Shown in pieces: positions 20,982-32,569 of a stretch of DNA of 64,000 nt. The position numbers were made by a program, and so were the translations under genes. Location of the stretch: NCBI GenBank assembly GCA_008828725.1, contig MEHQ01003574.1, positions 496,001 through 560,000 on the forward strand. Direction: 5' to 3'. A model generated the notes under the pieces. The model saw only the letters and a program-made list of their open reading frames with translations, was not told where the DNA came from and did not search any database. Source of the DNA: Saccharina japonica (Eukaryota > Sar > Phaeophyceae > Laminariales > Laminariaceae). Position 1 is the stretch's first letter, and every line of letters starts with the position of its first letter.

Positions 20982-21982
20982 GTGCTTTCCCTCGCCGCAA
21001 AAAGCCAACTCCACCGTACAGACGACGACACCGTCATCTTGGTCCGACGAGCCCCTAAGCCCCCCGACCCCGGAACCAGCGCCACTTCTTCCACCACCCC
21101 ACCCCCGCGCATTTACGTTCCGATTTTGATGCGCCCTTGGGTATTACACACCTGCCACGCCACCACCTCCTGCCACTTGGGAGTTTCGCGCACGGTTAGT
21201 ATGATCGGTTGTCGGTTGTCGAGCGCTGTAAGCCCTGTCGGAACCCGGACGACACCTGCGACATGCCCAAGTACCTACCGTCCGACCTCACCAAGTATGT
21301 TCTCAGCTCCTTCTCCACCAAGTCCCCCCCTTTCCACGTCACCCTCGACGATGTCTCGCCACCGCCGGAACTAGTGCGCGGCCGTGGTGGGATTATTTCG
21401 GTCCTGTACGAGACCCACTGGGTCGGACTGCTCAGCCTTTCCTGGGAGCGGGAACTAGACCTTCAACACTCAAGACGCTACATCCTCCTCTACTGGTCCG
21501 GCACCCCAACACAACACCGACAAGAGAACCGCCTCTACCGACAGATGCGCATCGGTTCGGCGCAGCGGGAACTGTCGCGGTCACAAGGCCAGATTTTCCT
21601 TGCCCCCGGCTACACCCTCGTTCCCCGTGACGTCTGGCTTCGCACCTTCAGCTCCACCATCCTTCCCCGAGGCGCACACCTGTGGTACAAGGCCCGCGAC
21701 GGCCTGTGGTGGCTGGGCAAGATCGCTCACCGCACCACCCAGGACCCCGGTTCACGAACGCCCGCGGGCCCCTCTTCGGACAACACCTACATCATCCGGT
21801 TCCTCGACGACCCTGGGCCGATCAAGATCAACCTTCGGCCGGCTAGCTACACAACATCCAGCGTCGCCAACCACGGATCGTGGTGTTTGCAACGCTACAA
21901 GACTGGGAGCGTCGCTCGCGGGGTATTACGCAGTTCGAACGCGTCCCGTGGCGCTCCGAATGTCTCTCCTGCCCCCCCATGA
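20982..21982 (+). pseudogene. Gypsy-type pol remnant: integrase zinc finger and C-terminal domain, frameshifted
   Basis: Frame one (20982-21374) contains RPWVLHTCHATTSCHLGVSRT, resembling the His-containing half of a retroviral-type integrase HHCC finger. Near 21209 the coding frame shifts, and the second frame (to 21982) starts with ERCKPCRN, a possible CxxC half. The DDE core expected next is missing. The rest reads APGYTLVPRDVWLR, GAHLWYKARDGLWWLGKIA and YIIRFLDDPGPIKINLRPA, a Trp-rich module that looks like a chromo/Tudor-type reader at the integrase C-terminus. This suggests an internal deletion of the catalytic core followed by decay. The reader assignment is an inference from composition and position. 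Confidence 0.5.
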
Positions 21983-22117
21983 TTAGTTATCTGATTATGC
22001 TTGGGCATCGTTTTGTTTTAATTTCTGTTTCCCTCAAGTTGCCGATTTCTGACATAAGTTTTCTTTTGTTCCGTTTAGTACAAGGGATTCGGGTTCGCGT
22101 TTCATTTTCCAGTCTAC

Positions 22118-22440
22118 CACTATCGGTTCGGCCTGCCTCCTCTCGCGAGGGCCGCTGAACTGCCATGGTATTGTACTTTCGGGCGTATTTGCGTGCTACT
22201 TCAACCTACAACTATCGGTTCGGCCTGCCTCCTCTCGCGAGGGCCACTGAACTGCCATGGTATTGTACTTTCGGGCGTATTAGTGTTCTACTTCAACCAA
22301 CCACTATCGGTTCGGCCTGCCTCCTCTCGCGAGGGCCGCTGAACCGCCATGGTATTGTACTTTCATACGTAAAGGTGTATTATGTACTCCTACCACTGTT
22401 CCGCTTGCCTCTTCCCACGAGAGCCGCCGAACCTCAGCAA
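22118..22440 (+). repeat. ~90-bp tandem repeat, 3-4 units
   Basis: Units contain ACTATCGGTTCGGCCTGCC, TCCTCTCGCGAGGGCCGCTG and CCATGGTATTGTACTTTC. Three are nearly identical and a fourth is diverged. It lies in the 3' part of the LTR element. CTCTCGCGAG is a perfect palindrome. Confidence 0.85.
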
Positions 22441-22503
22441 CAACATTATTTCGATAATATTGTTGGTGTAATTGTGTTTTTTTTATTCGTTCTTTGTTAT
22501 TTT

Positions 22504-22860
22504 TTTTTATTTTGTTTATTTTTTATCCTCCGGCGGATGGGTCAAAATAAAGCTTACGCCCTCCACACTTCCACGTCTCACTTCGTGCACTTCGTGCACT
22601 TCGTGTCGTGTGTCAATTCACTCCATGCTCCCTCGGAAGTATCAGCCCTTGCTGTCTACGACCTTCGGTAACTTGAGCATGTTGACCCGACCTGACCCCC
22701 GAAGGGGCCCGGTGCGGTGGGGATAGCCACCCGAAGAGTAAACTCTCCGGGTAGTGTGGAACTTGCCGCAGCTCATCCACTAACAAAAACCCAGGCCAAG
22801 AAGCCTTCCCGCCAGACTCGGATCATTTACGATCCACCCTACCCGTTTGGGCGTTGGTCC
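22504..22860 (-). mobile_element. SINE-like retroposon with poly(A) tail, copy 2
   Basis: Nearly identical to 5639-5973 and inserted in the LTR element. It is flanked by a 12-bp duplication CTTTGTTATTTT (22492-22503 and 22861-22872). The T-rich start on + is the A-rich tail on -. It differs by two extra CACTTCGTG units near 22580. Two copies with different, perfect target duplications fix the element's ends. Confidence 0.9.
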
Positions 22861-23071
22861 CTTTGTTATTTTCACTTGTTTTCGTGCTATTTTGCTTTCT
22901 TTCTCCAATCATGTCGCCCCCGACCCCGTTTGCATACTCTCGCGAGGGTCGCCGATTTGTAGCATTGCAACCTTGGGAAGCTTTGTGGTCCTTTCTTGTG
23001 ACCCAATCTCTTTAACCCACTAGCATAGTTCGGGGGTGTTGCCCTTTCGGAATCATTTTTCTTTGTTTTGC

Positions 23072-23249
23072 GTTTTGTTTTCAACTTACACCGCCGTTCC
23101 CGCAGCTTCTTCTCCATGAAGGCCGCCGGACCGTGGTACTACCGTATATTTACTTGGGCTGTTTTGTTTTCAACTTACACCGCCGTTCCCGCAGCTTCTT
23201 CTCCATGAAGGCCGCCGGACCGTGGTACTACCGTATATTTACTTGGGCT
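23072..23249 (+). repeat. Perfect 89-bp tandem duplication
   Basis: 23072-23160 and 23161-23249 are identical, each beginning GTTTTGTTTTCAACTTACACC and ending TATTTACTTGGGCT. Lies inside the LTR element. The lack of differences implies a recent duplication. Confidence 0.9.
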
Positions 23250-24177
23250 TATATCTTCACGCCCTCTTTTTGTTTTGTTCTGAGTGTCTGTTTTAACACG
23301 GGTTTCATATTCCCTGCTTTTTGTTGCATCGTACCGAGCGTTTGGTTTTTCTTGGCCTTTGTGACAACGACATACCTGCCTCAACCGCGAGTACTCCTCC
23401 CTGCGCCGTACGCGTAGCTTCAACCCCTGCAGTATACTTTAGGGCCTGTTCGTTTCTTCTTTTCATCTCGCGGTATACGAGGCATTTCCTCTTGACCTCG
23501 CTCGTTTTCGAACGTATCACCTCGCTGCGTCTCAGCATGCGCTTGTAGTGGGTTTGCCACCTACTTTTCTACGTCCCTCTTTCGTAATCGGCCCCACGTT
23601 GTTGTCAGTGCACGCGTAATCAGTTACCGACCCCCCCATGGTCTTGCTTTGCAGCACACTTCTCACTTTCGTTGCGCTTACAGCCTTCGCGTTTTTCTTT
23701 TTCGTGTTTCCCACCGGCCGGCGTCTGTTGTCTTTCCTCCAGCCGGACCCGTGGCCCCACGCTATGCAGTCATATTTCAAGCCCAAGTCCAAGTTCAAGG
23801 CTTTGCTTCTCTGCATAGCCGCATGCATTATTTTCTCTTTTGCCTGTTACATTCAGCATCCGGCTGTTAACTTCGTTTTTTTTTCTGCTTTGTTTTGTTT
23901 CGATATACCTTCGTGCTTCGGTTTGTTCACTTGGCTTTTGTCTTCACCGTAGCCCGCTTACCGTTGGCTTTTCGCAGGAATTTCTTCCGGTATGGCGCGT
24001 TAATTAACGTGTGAGGCGTCGTAGCCTCATTGCGAGGTGTGGGGTAGTTGTATAGCCTCTTTTACCTGTGTTTCGAATAGCCGCATCTTCGACCTCCCTT
24101 CCCGATTTCTGGGATGAAACGATCATCCCCTCCGATCGTCGTGTGATCTGCATCTACGACTATTCAGGGTGGGCTAA

Positions 24178-24481
24178 TGTGTTGGTATCACGTACTACGG
24201 CTATATAGCGGTGCAATACGTACTACTCGTACGAGTATGAGATCATGTGACGTGCTAGTAACGGAAACGTCTCCGTAGATAGTACATGTATGAACACACA
24301 TGCTACAGGGGACAGTCTAGGTATGGACTGCCCCCTCCCATCGCACTCTGTTCTTGTGCGCAATTGAGCTCCATGAGATACCTGGTAAGCAACAAGAAGA
24401 ACTTTATCAAGAAGAAGCGTGCCTCTGGTTTGCGTCGACATTCCTATGTCCTGGCCTTATTGGATTGCCTATTCTCTTACA
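24178..24481 (+). repeat. 3' LTR
   Basis: 304 bp. Starts TGTGTTGGTATCACG and ends TTCTCTTACA, followed by the GTAC target duplication. Confidence 0.85.
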
Positions 24482-24487
24482 GTACCC

Positions 24488-24694
24488 TGTTGGTTTGAAG
24501 TCTTCAGTATGACAGTTACGAGTCAGTTTGGTGTCGATTCGGGCGATTGATCTTTTATAGGTTACATCGCATTTTTGTCTTTTGGGCCTGGGTGTGAAAG
24601 CACCTAGACCCCTGAGGGCACTCCTCGTTGCCCCTAACCTGTGGGACGACTAATAATACAATGACTTGAAACCGACCTGCCAAGGAAGTACGAA
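24488..24694 (+). repeat. 207-bp repeat, left copy
   Basis: About 95% like 27389-27595. Starts TGTTGGTTTGRAGTCTTCAG and ends CCAAGRAAGTACGAA. Contains a GC-rich CACCTAGACCCCTGAGGGC core. It has the same orientation as the right copy 2.9 kb away, so the pair could be terminal repeats of a decayed element, but they lack a TG..CA end and no target duplication was found. Confidence 0.85.
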
Positions 24695-25039
24695 TGAGTC
24701 TCGGCAAGCCTCATGGGGGCTAGGTGGGAGACCTTCGAGCTCAAGTATTAGATCAGGGCCTTGCTTTCGCGAGCTGAGAAAGTGCAGCGGAGGGATATGA
24801 TGCTCACGATTTCGAAGCAACCAAAAATGCAAAGCGCAGGACGAGTCCGGTGGGAAGCAACAGCTAACCATCGCTGTGGTGCAGCAGGGAGGGATGCTAT
24901 ACCATCATCGTCGGAGCTGTCCGATGGTGACTGTGGGAACCGGGAGGGGGTTCCCATAGGTGAGGGATCTTTCAAAGGTCAGGTTCTGTAGGGTTAGGGT
25001 TACCTACAGAACCATACCCGGGGTATTTACCCGGGAAAT

Positions 25040-25350
25040 ACCCTACAGAGAACTTCTGTGAGTTCTGTTAGGGTTTTATACCCGTACCCGGAACTTCTGT
25101 AAGTTCTGTACGACCTTCATACCCTACAGATAACTTCTGTAAGTTATGTACTCCCCGTTTCACAATACCCGGGGTACCGGTACAACGTGTTTGTACCTGC
25201 CCGGAACTTCTGTGGGTTCTGTACGCCCGTGCCACAATACCCGGAACTTCTGTGAGTTCTGTAAGGGTTTTATACCCTAACCCGGAACTTCTGTAAGTTC
25301 TGTAAGACATCCATACCCGTACCCGGAACTTCTGTAAGTTCTGTAACACC
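25040..25350 (+). repeat. Array of palindromic ACTTCTGTAAGTTCTGT boxes
   Basis: Seven or so copies of AACTTCTGTRRGTTCTGTA, most preceded by a TACCCGG-type block, at irregular 30-70 bp spacing. ACTTCTGT and AGTTCTGT form direct half-sites, and ACCCGGGG motifs alternate with them. No ORF of note. It lies between the two 207-bp repeats. Confidence 0.8.
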
Positions 25351-25825
25351 TTGGGCACAATACCCCGGGTAAGGGTATTCCCTCAGCACAATACCCTGTG
25401 TGCCGGTACATATTAGGGTATCGTTGAGGATGTCAGGAGACGGTCAGTCGAGGGAAAATGGGCATCGTTCAAGGGTGTGGATTCGAGTGTTCCACACTAA
25501 AACTTAGTATTTTGGCGTCAGTCAAGGATAAAAAATGAAAAATTACCGTCAGTCAAGGGCTGAAAGTGCCGTCTCCTGACATCTTTTGAGGAGTGATGTT
25601 ATGCATTCTGACGTCATGTCTCATCAGTGACACACACCAAAAACGAAATTATGAAATTAAATTACATTGTACAACCCACCTCGCTCACAACCACACATGA
25701 ACCGACCACACAAGTACGTGGATTTTGATTTGGGGGGTAAATCGTAGAAATTATTTGTTTTTATGATGAACACACCAGTCGATCGAAATCTATTTTTGGT
25801 CGATGGATGGGTATACGTAGCCTGT

Positions 25826-26225
25826 TTCACCTGATAGTTTTGAAATGTATTTTCATGTTCAAATCAAACAGTCTTGTAAATCCGAAGAACTTGTAGTGTT
25901 TTTTTGGTACAGACAGGACCAGAAGGGGCCTGGTAGAACTGAAATGTATATGTTTAACAGTTTGGAGAAATATGGGTATGTTTTGTTCGCGGCCAAGGGT
26001 GGAGAAGCCGTGGATGGTAGATTTTGTATCGTCTGAGATTCGTTCTGGGCGGTGTACGTAACCGTTTTTCGCCTTGTAGTTTTGTAATGTAGTTTCATGT
26101 TCAAATCAAACAGTCTTTGTAAATCCGAAAAACTTGTAATGTTCTTCTGTTATAGACAGGATCAGAAGGGGACTGGTGGAACTGAGACCTACATTTTGAA
26201 CGATTAGGAGATATAAGGGTACGTA
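25826..26225 (+). repeat. Two-copy ~235-bp tandem repeat
   Basis: Shared blocks: ATGTTCAAATCAAACAGTCTT, GTAAATCCGAARAACTTGTA and GACAGGAYCAGAAGGGGMCTGG. Non-coding, AT-rich. From here to 27388 I see no gene. Confidence 0.75.
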
Positions 26226-27388
26226 CGTATGTGCACATTGAGAGTAGGTGTATTACTGGTATATGGTACGTCTTGGTGGTGACTACTGATTTTATTGAAT
26301 TTTGCGGGTATCTTTTGTTTTTTGGCTGTCTATTGCTGATTGCAAAATGAAGGGAGGGTAAGCCTATTCATGATTGATTAGTTGTTCTACCAACAGCAGT
26401 ATCATTTTGCGGACAGTTGTTTGCAAGGGAGAATAGTACATAAAGTATCGTTGCGATTCGGGTTGGATTTCTGAATGGTAGGCAAATTATCGTTCGTTCC
26501 GGGTACAGTCGTAGATGGTACGAGTACGTATTATGGGAGAGATATTGATTGGGTCCATTCCGATTGAAACCCCCCAAACCCCCCTTTGATACCAGAACGG
26601 TGTTTTGATGTAGACAAGCTGTCTTGCAATTCCAGCTCGCCATGTGTGGCTTTCCCCGAGAGGGGTATAGCGGTTGGTATGGACAGTTTGTAAAGTCAAG
26701 TTTTATGGCTCAAGGGGGGGGGCGAGGGTAAGTACGCCTTGACGGGTGTATTTTTGTTGAGCAGTATGAGTGATTACTCTGACTTTTTGGTTTGGCTGGT
26801 ATCCCTTTGTGGCTTCATATTGAGAGACTAGATTCAGAGTTATGACTATAGTCATTCAACTACCAATATTGTTTTTCCGAACTTGATGGGTGGTTGCAAT
26901 CTTGTCTGGAAATTCAAAGGGGGATATGTTGAGGATTTGGTTTGATGCACAAGTAAGTTTTGTTTTTGCAGTTGTCATTGCAATGAAACGTGGTGGCTTG
27001 TGGATGGTCAGATACTTCGGTAGCTGGGAGGGATTAGGCTACTTTTAGCGTTGGGTGAATCCTATGTTGCGGAGAAGAATATTTGCTATATCGCTTTACC
27101 GTTACGATCGGTGAATCTGATACGGTAGTAGGGGACAAAAAGGGGTTTTTGTCCGGGGGACCTCGCGATCTCTGGCAATATATATTTCGCTTTAGTTTTT
27201 GCTTTGAATGCGCAGCTGCTGTTGTAGTTTCTTTTTGTGATTGCAATAGTGTGTAAGTGGGAGTATGGAAGAGGTTTTCGCTCATGAGGATGAGTTTTCT
27301 CTTGCCATTTTTGTTTTAGGTGATGGAGTTGAGTCTGTTATTGTTGGTTCGTCACTGTCGTCACTGTCTTGTGAAGAATCCGGGAGGA

Positions 27389-27595
27389 TGTTGGTTTGGA
27401 GTCTTCAGTATGACAGTTACGAGTCAGTTTGGTGTCGGTTCGGGCTATTGACCTTTTATAGGTTACACCGCATTTTTGTCTTTTGGGCCTAGGTGTGAAA
27501 GCACCTAGACCCCTGAGGGCACTCCTCGTTGCCCCTACCCTGTGGGACGACTAATAATACAATGACTTGAAACCAACCTGCCAAGAAAGTACGAA
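27389..27595 (+). repeat. 207-bp repeat, right copy
   Basis: See the left copy at 24488-24694. A diverged reverse-complement version lies at about 37330-37460. Confidence 0.85.
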
Positions 27596-28392
27596 CATAC
27601 CCCTCGTAGGGAGACCAAAGTTGGTCCACTGTTCCCAAGATTGGAAAATTCAACAAAATGGGGTGTCTCGCCATCATCTGACCCCTAAGATGATGCCAGG
27701 CACAATACGTCATCATGTTGTTGACTCTTTTTATTGTTCCGCAAATATATACAATAATACATACCTTGCACTATATACGAGAACGATACGTATAATATGT
27801 ACGTATGAAGTACACCGGGTACGTAAACGAAAACAATACGTACCATAATTTGAATACATACGAATACTATCTTGTTTTAGCCATAGGCGCTGCTGCTGCA
27901 CAGCCTTTATCTTTAGTTGGCGAAATAAAAGCCGGGAAGAAAATAGAGCCACAAAGTGGTACTATAACGTTTGGTCTATATAAGCAGTTTTTTTTCGTAA
28001 TATTTTCCAGGGCTTGCCCTTAAGCTTCTACAGATCGCCCTTAAGCTTCTACAGATCCATAATTCGAAAAGTGATGCTCGCCTGTCGACACTAAAAGCAG
28101 CTTAAAAGCCATTGTACCGATCATAAACTAGGTCGATGCACATCGCTGACACTAAAAGCAGTTTTCCTAAGAGTTTACTCTTAGGTAATCCACCGCAGCT
28201 TTAAAATTCTACTAAAAAAAAGTGAAATCGATTATCAAGTCATTTCGTGAAATCGATTATCAAGTGCTATTTTGAGTGCGATATTTTGCGTGCACTTTTT
28301 TTAGTGCGATTTGGAAATTTCTTAGAAAATTCCAGTGCGATGGGCGATATCACCCCGCACACAAGAAGACCACCACAGCACACACACCCGCG
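27596..28392. other. Intergenic, no gene; short direct repeats and a hairpin
   Basis: Contains a tandem CCCTTAAGCTTCTACAGATC pair near 28018-28060, two ACTAAAAGCAG boxes and a perfect hairpin CCTAAGAG-TTTA-CTCTTAGG (28166-28185). No exon chain or RNA gene recognised. Confidence 0.5.
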
Positions 28393-29142
28393 GCATCACT
28401 CACGCGACAGGCATGCAACGATTGACCTTCGATCTCGACATAGACTCAGCCCACGACTAACCCACTTCGTACAGGGCAGGGCCGGCAAAGATACATAGCG
28501 GCCTTCAAGGTATCAGTGCGATCCGTAGTCTTGGGGGCGAGCGGTTGCTTGTGGCGTCCTGCGTTCTTCGTTCAAACCTTCAAAAATTGTCCATTTCTTG
28601 CGATCGGAGATTTTTTGTCGTCTGTTTTGAGCACATCAGCTGCCAAATGTATTTTGATCGGACGCCTGGTCGGCGCCCTGCAGATATCATCGACCGGGGC
28701 GTGATAACTGTGACACTAGGGTCGGTCGGAGCCCCTAACCGGCGCTATCCGTTCGGATTTCGTGACGCAGTCGTTGGGTTTGTCGATCGATGTCAAACTT
28801 AAAAAATTGTACCTGGTATCTTTTTGGTATGATACGTACTGGTACCAACTACGTACGTGTCGCCGTCGTAGTACTTTACGACACACACATATGTACGAGT
28901 ACCCGCATCACTCACGTGACGACAGTAGTCATGCGACACTTGACCTTCGATCTCGACATAGAATCAGCCCACGACTAACGCACTTCGTACCGGGCAAGGT
29001 CGGCAAAGATACATAGCGGCCTCGAAGGTATCATTGCCATCCGTAGTGTCTTGGGGGCGAGTGGTTGCTTGTGGCGTCCTGCGTTCCTCGTTCAAACCTT
29101 CAAAAATTGTCCATTTCTTGCGATCGGAGATTTTTTGTCGTC
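28393..29142 (+). repeat. Two ~240-bp direct copies of an interspersed repeat
   Basis: 28393-28637 and 28905-29142 share GCATCACTCACG, TGACCTTCGATCTCGACATAGA, AGCCCACGACTAAC, GGCAAAGATACATAGCGGCC and a long following block TCTTGGGGGCGAGYGGTTGC..TTGCGATCGGAGATTTTTTG. An inverted partial copy is at 8479-8632. Confidence 0.8.
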
Positions 29143-29149
29143 CAGTACT

Positions 29150-29278
29150 TGACGTATATATGTTGTCTGGTACCTGGTATGCCCGGTATGTTCGGCCTGG
29201 CGAGCGCGGACACTGGATGCAGCAGCGCAACGCAACAACCACTTCTTCTGTGATTCGATTAAAAAACAACTCTTAGGA
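29150..29278 (+). repeat. Interspersed repeat, inverted copy of 4960-5112
   Basis: Shares several blocks in reverse orientation with 4960-5112, ending in GATTCGATTAAAAAACAACTC. It directly follows the second copy of the ~240-bp repeat, so both may belong to one larger element. Confidence 0.6.
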
Positions 29279-29289
29279 AGCAGCCAGGG

Positions 29290-31128
29290 GTCCCCCTCTC
29301 CCCCCCCCCCTGGCCATCTATAAAAGCATTTGTACTAATCATGAACTAGGGTCGATGAAGCATCGATGTGCACTAAAAGTAGCATTAAAAACACCTCGCA
29401 CAACACACATCGTGCCAGGCATGACGCCGTCCAAATGTGATAGAATCGGCCAGGCGTTGTCTTCGGCGGTGGGGCCGCGAGCAGAGTAAAGGTAGCTGAG
29501 AGAGAGGCAAGCCTTCTACGCCCAAGCTCATCTTCCTGCGTTGCGTGTGGTGCAAACGCCAAGGATTCGTCGAACGCTGCTGCGGAAGCCTTTTTTCGTA
29601 ATACCGTGCTGGATGCTGGTACGTACGTACAAGGGCTCCGCTCCGCGGGCGGCTGACGCCACCCGCTACGCTCGCGCAAGGAAAGGGGCAGAAGAGGCTC
29701 ATGATGTAGTGCCAGCAAGCACCGACTTGAAAATTCCAAGAGGTTCATGGTGTACAGCGTGTACAGCGAAGAAACGGCGGACTTTACATGCATGCAAAAC
29801 ATGCTCGGATGCACATTATTAGCTCCATTCTTCAGGACAACAAAGCTGAAGGCACGGGCGTAGGGAAAAGCCTAGAAATGACATTTAAAAAAAAAACAGA
29901 CGGACCAATAACAACATAAAGACGCTACGTGGTGCCTAATCCTAAACATGAAAGGGAGGCAGCGTAGCAAATGGGCCGAAAGAAAACAAATATTTGTCCG
30001 GACAAAAGTAGTCACAGCGGTCGCGCGCGGCACGCGGGAAAAAGTGAGTACACAGATAGGCAAGTAGATAAACGCGGCAACTGGAGCAAATACAGAAGCA
30101 AGCGTTTGGGGAGGGGGTGTGTGACCCATCGTAAATGACGCGCCTAGTATCGACAGACAGTCGGCAACGGCTGAAATATTATCGCCAATAAGGGACGTCG
30201 AAGTCGCGACAAAAGATACCTACCGCGATGACAACGTGGCCTCTGGGCTTGGTTATCAGGCAGGAAAAAGGAGTAATAGCATGAAAAAAGAGACTAAGGA
30301 AAAATCGCAGTTAACGCGGCACCCGAATCGGATACGGGGGCGAGCGGCGTACGGTATAACTAGTCCGGACTCAACAAACGTTTCAGGTCTCCGGCATACA
30401 AAGCGAGAGATAGCATAAAGAAGCCGTCGAGGCGGAATACCGACAAATGAGCAAAATTCGAAAACAATGAACAAAATACCGCGACACCCGAGCCAAGTGC
30501 AGGGGCGAGCGTTTGTTATGACTAGTCCCGTCTCGACGAACGTTGCGGGTCTCCGGCAAAAACAACAATGCCAAAAGAAAACGTGGAGAAATCGTCAAGG
30601 TGGAATACCCAAAAAGAAACAGGATCTCAAAACAAGAACAGAAATCAGCTGAATAAAAGCAGAGGAGTACCAGCCTAGATGTCTACGAAAAGGCTATGAT
30701 TGAGGTTATTAACTTAGTGGGGGAGAGAAAAAAAATCATGTAGAGCCAGAATCAACTACTACCACTATATTAGGTAACTAACACCAGCAAAACCAGTTTG
30801 TCGCAGCGTGGTCGGGAAGTTCGACTTCGCTACTATGTTACACTCTACCATAACCTTACTGCCCCGCCCCCCCCCCCCTCTCTTGAGCGTTAGGGTGGGA
30901 AGGTGGGGAAAACACGCTCAAACCAATACCAACCTCTGCTCGCTGCACCTCTCCTTGCGCTCTGCGTGCTGCTCTGCTGTTCGCTTCGCTGCTTGCCAGC
31001 GAGTGTCCAGCTTCCACAGCACTTTCCCATAACGCCTTCCACATTATTACAACCCCTTTTCCCTCCCACATTCTTGCCACTTCAAATTACACAAACTCCA
31101 TATTCGAAATGAATTTGAATATATTAAT
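29290..31128. other. Intergenic, no gene recognised
   Basis: Holds C homopolymers (near 29300 and 30872). It also has a diverged duplication: 30310-30420 and 30475-30570 share CGAGCCAAG/CGAATCGGATAC, GGGGCGAGCG and GTCTCCGGCA blocks. ORFs are short and have no recognisable domain. Confidence 0.4.
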
Positions 31129-31381
31129 TTGTTATATTTTGGCTCAAGAATTGTGAAATTATTTTACGCAGAAAAATGATGCCTAGACGGCACCCACATG
31201 GTACAATGGGATATCCTGCTCCCAGAAAACTAAACACAGAAAAACACCCTTCGGGCTAACCCGCTACGTTTACGTTTCGGCCCCGTACCGCCGAGAAAAA
31301 AACGGAAACCCTGGCCACACTTTTCTCCATTGGGCAAGCCCGATTACCTCTGAAACTAACCTTCTTACTCCTCTTCCCGCT

Positions 31382-32488
31382 TTACCTTGATAGAGCTTCT
31401 GACACAAAATCTGCCCCCTCCCCTCCCGCTCTTACGTAAACCATGGACGCCAGGGACTTCCATCTCCCCGTCCTTTGGATCTGAATATCCGATGCACCTT
31501 GTGCCACCAGCTGCGTGGCCCCACCAATCCTACCTGAGTGTAAGGCGTACTGCGCCGGGTCTCTACCCAAACTACTAACCATCCGCCTCAAGGCCTTCGT
31601 CGCTACCGCGTGCGTGATCACCTTCCACCCGCTTGCCGTGCGTGTCTGCATGAGCGGTGCTGACCTGCTCAACTCGGGGTACAGGTCCAGCAGGTCCAGA
31701 ATATTTTCCAGAGCCCCGTAACCCCTTACACCCCTCGTCGCTTGGTCCTTCCCTATCGGTACGCTCGTCCTGGTAACTGTTTCCCCTAACCTCTTGTTGT
31801 CTGACTTGGACGCGCGGAACTTCACTTCTACTCTGTCCGCTATGCGCCTGTCATCCCACGCCAGTTGTGCCGCTCCCACATAAAATTCCAAGTCCCTTCT
31901 CGTCAGACAAAAGTCCGGGTGTACCAGACCATTACCAAAAGCCCAAATTTCCGAGGCTCTCCACAATAGATGGAACGACAAAGCGAGACCGTACCACACT
32001 ACCCACCCTTCGGTCTCTACACCGGCTATGCACCCCCTCCCCTTAATTAGCAGTTTCCACGACAGAGGTTTCCTCACCTTGGGGCGTACCTCCGACTTTC
32101 CGTGTGCTCTGCCGATCCCTTTTCCTACTGCTGTCACCATGCAGTGCGATGTGGGCAATACCCAACCCTCAAACATTCTGTGGAAATACTTGATCGCGGC
32201 TAGATACCCTCGAACCGTCTGACTCTGGTTTTTGAAGCTAAAGCATCGCAGCGCCATGCATTTCGTCAGCTCTGTAACTGCCGCATCGACTCCGTCCCTT
32301 TCCAACAGCCTCGCCCCCTTTCCTTCTATCGCCCTGAGACGGCACCACGTTTTCCATTGATTCCAGTACACCTTTTGCGTGCTTCCACACACCGAGGCCA
32401 GCGCTAGGGTCTCCACCAATCTTTTCGCCTCGTCCTCATTCCCTCTCTCTCCCGCGTATGATCCTGCTCGGGGGGGTTTGAGAAGTGT
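31382..32488 (-). pseudogene. Tyrosine recombinase of DIRS copy 1, N-terminally interrupted
   Basis: The C-terminal 345 residues are open. The phage-integrase catalytic pattern is present: Arg in LLWRASEIWAF, H-x-x-R in ALHSGRIGGATQL, and the Tyr in ASMVYVRAG preceded by GRWKS. The N-terminal SAM-like part includes KVYWNQWKTWCRLRAIEGKG and LRCFSFKNQSQTVRGYLAAIKYF. Copy 2 has an Arg codon where this copy has TGA (32489-32491 on the - strand), which removes the extreme N-terminus. In DIRS elements this enzyme integrates circular cDNA without target duplication. Confidence 0.85.
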
Positions 32489-32569
32489 TCATGATCCTGC
32501 AGTTCGTGTCATCGCATCCCATACATCGTCATCCATGTACTCTGTGGGAAAATTGGGCTGTAGAATTGT

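Larger units (their letters stand above)
19080..24481 (+). mobile_element. LTR retrotransposon (Ty3/Gypsy-like, decayed), 5.4 kb
   Basis: Direct terminal repeats at 19080-19450 and 24178-24481 both start TGTGWTGGTATCACGTACTACGG and end CTATTCTCTTACA, so they obey TG...CA. They are flanked by a 4-bp duplication GTAC (19076-19079 and 24482-24485). A purine-rich AGGGTGGG just before the right LTR fits a polypurine tract. The interior has a Pro-rich gag-like region, an integrase zinc-finger remnant and a C-terminal domain, but no protease or reverse transcriptase, so it is not autonomous. A SINE copy sits inside at 22504-22860. Strand is taken from the internal ORFs. Confidence 0.85.

Noticed and set aside
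25040..25350. CRISPR-like or telomere-like array
   Set aside because: Boxes are irregularly spaced and spacers are related to each other; the motif is not a known telomere repeat.
24488..27595. Second complete LTR retrotransposon
   Set aside because: 207-bp ends lack TG..CA termini and no target duplication or coding region was found; kept as an unclassified repeat pair.
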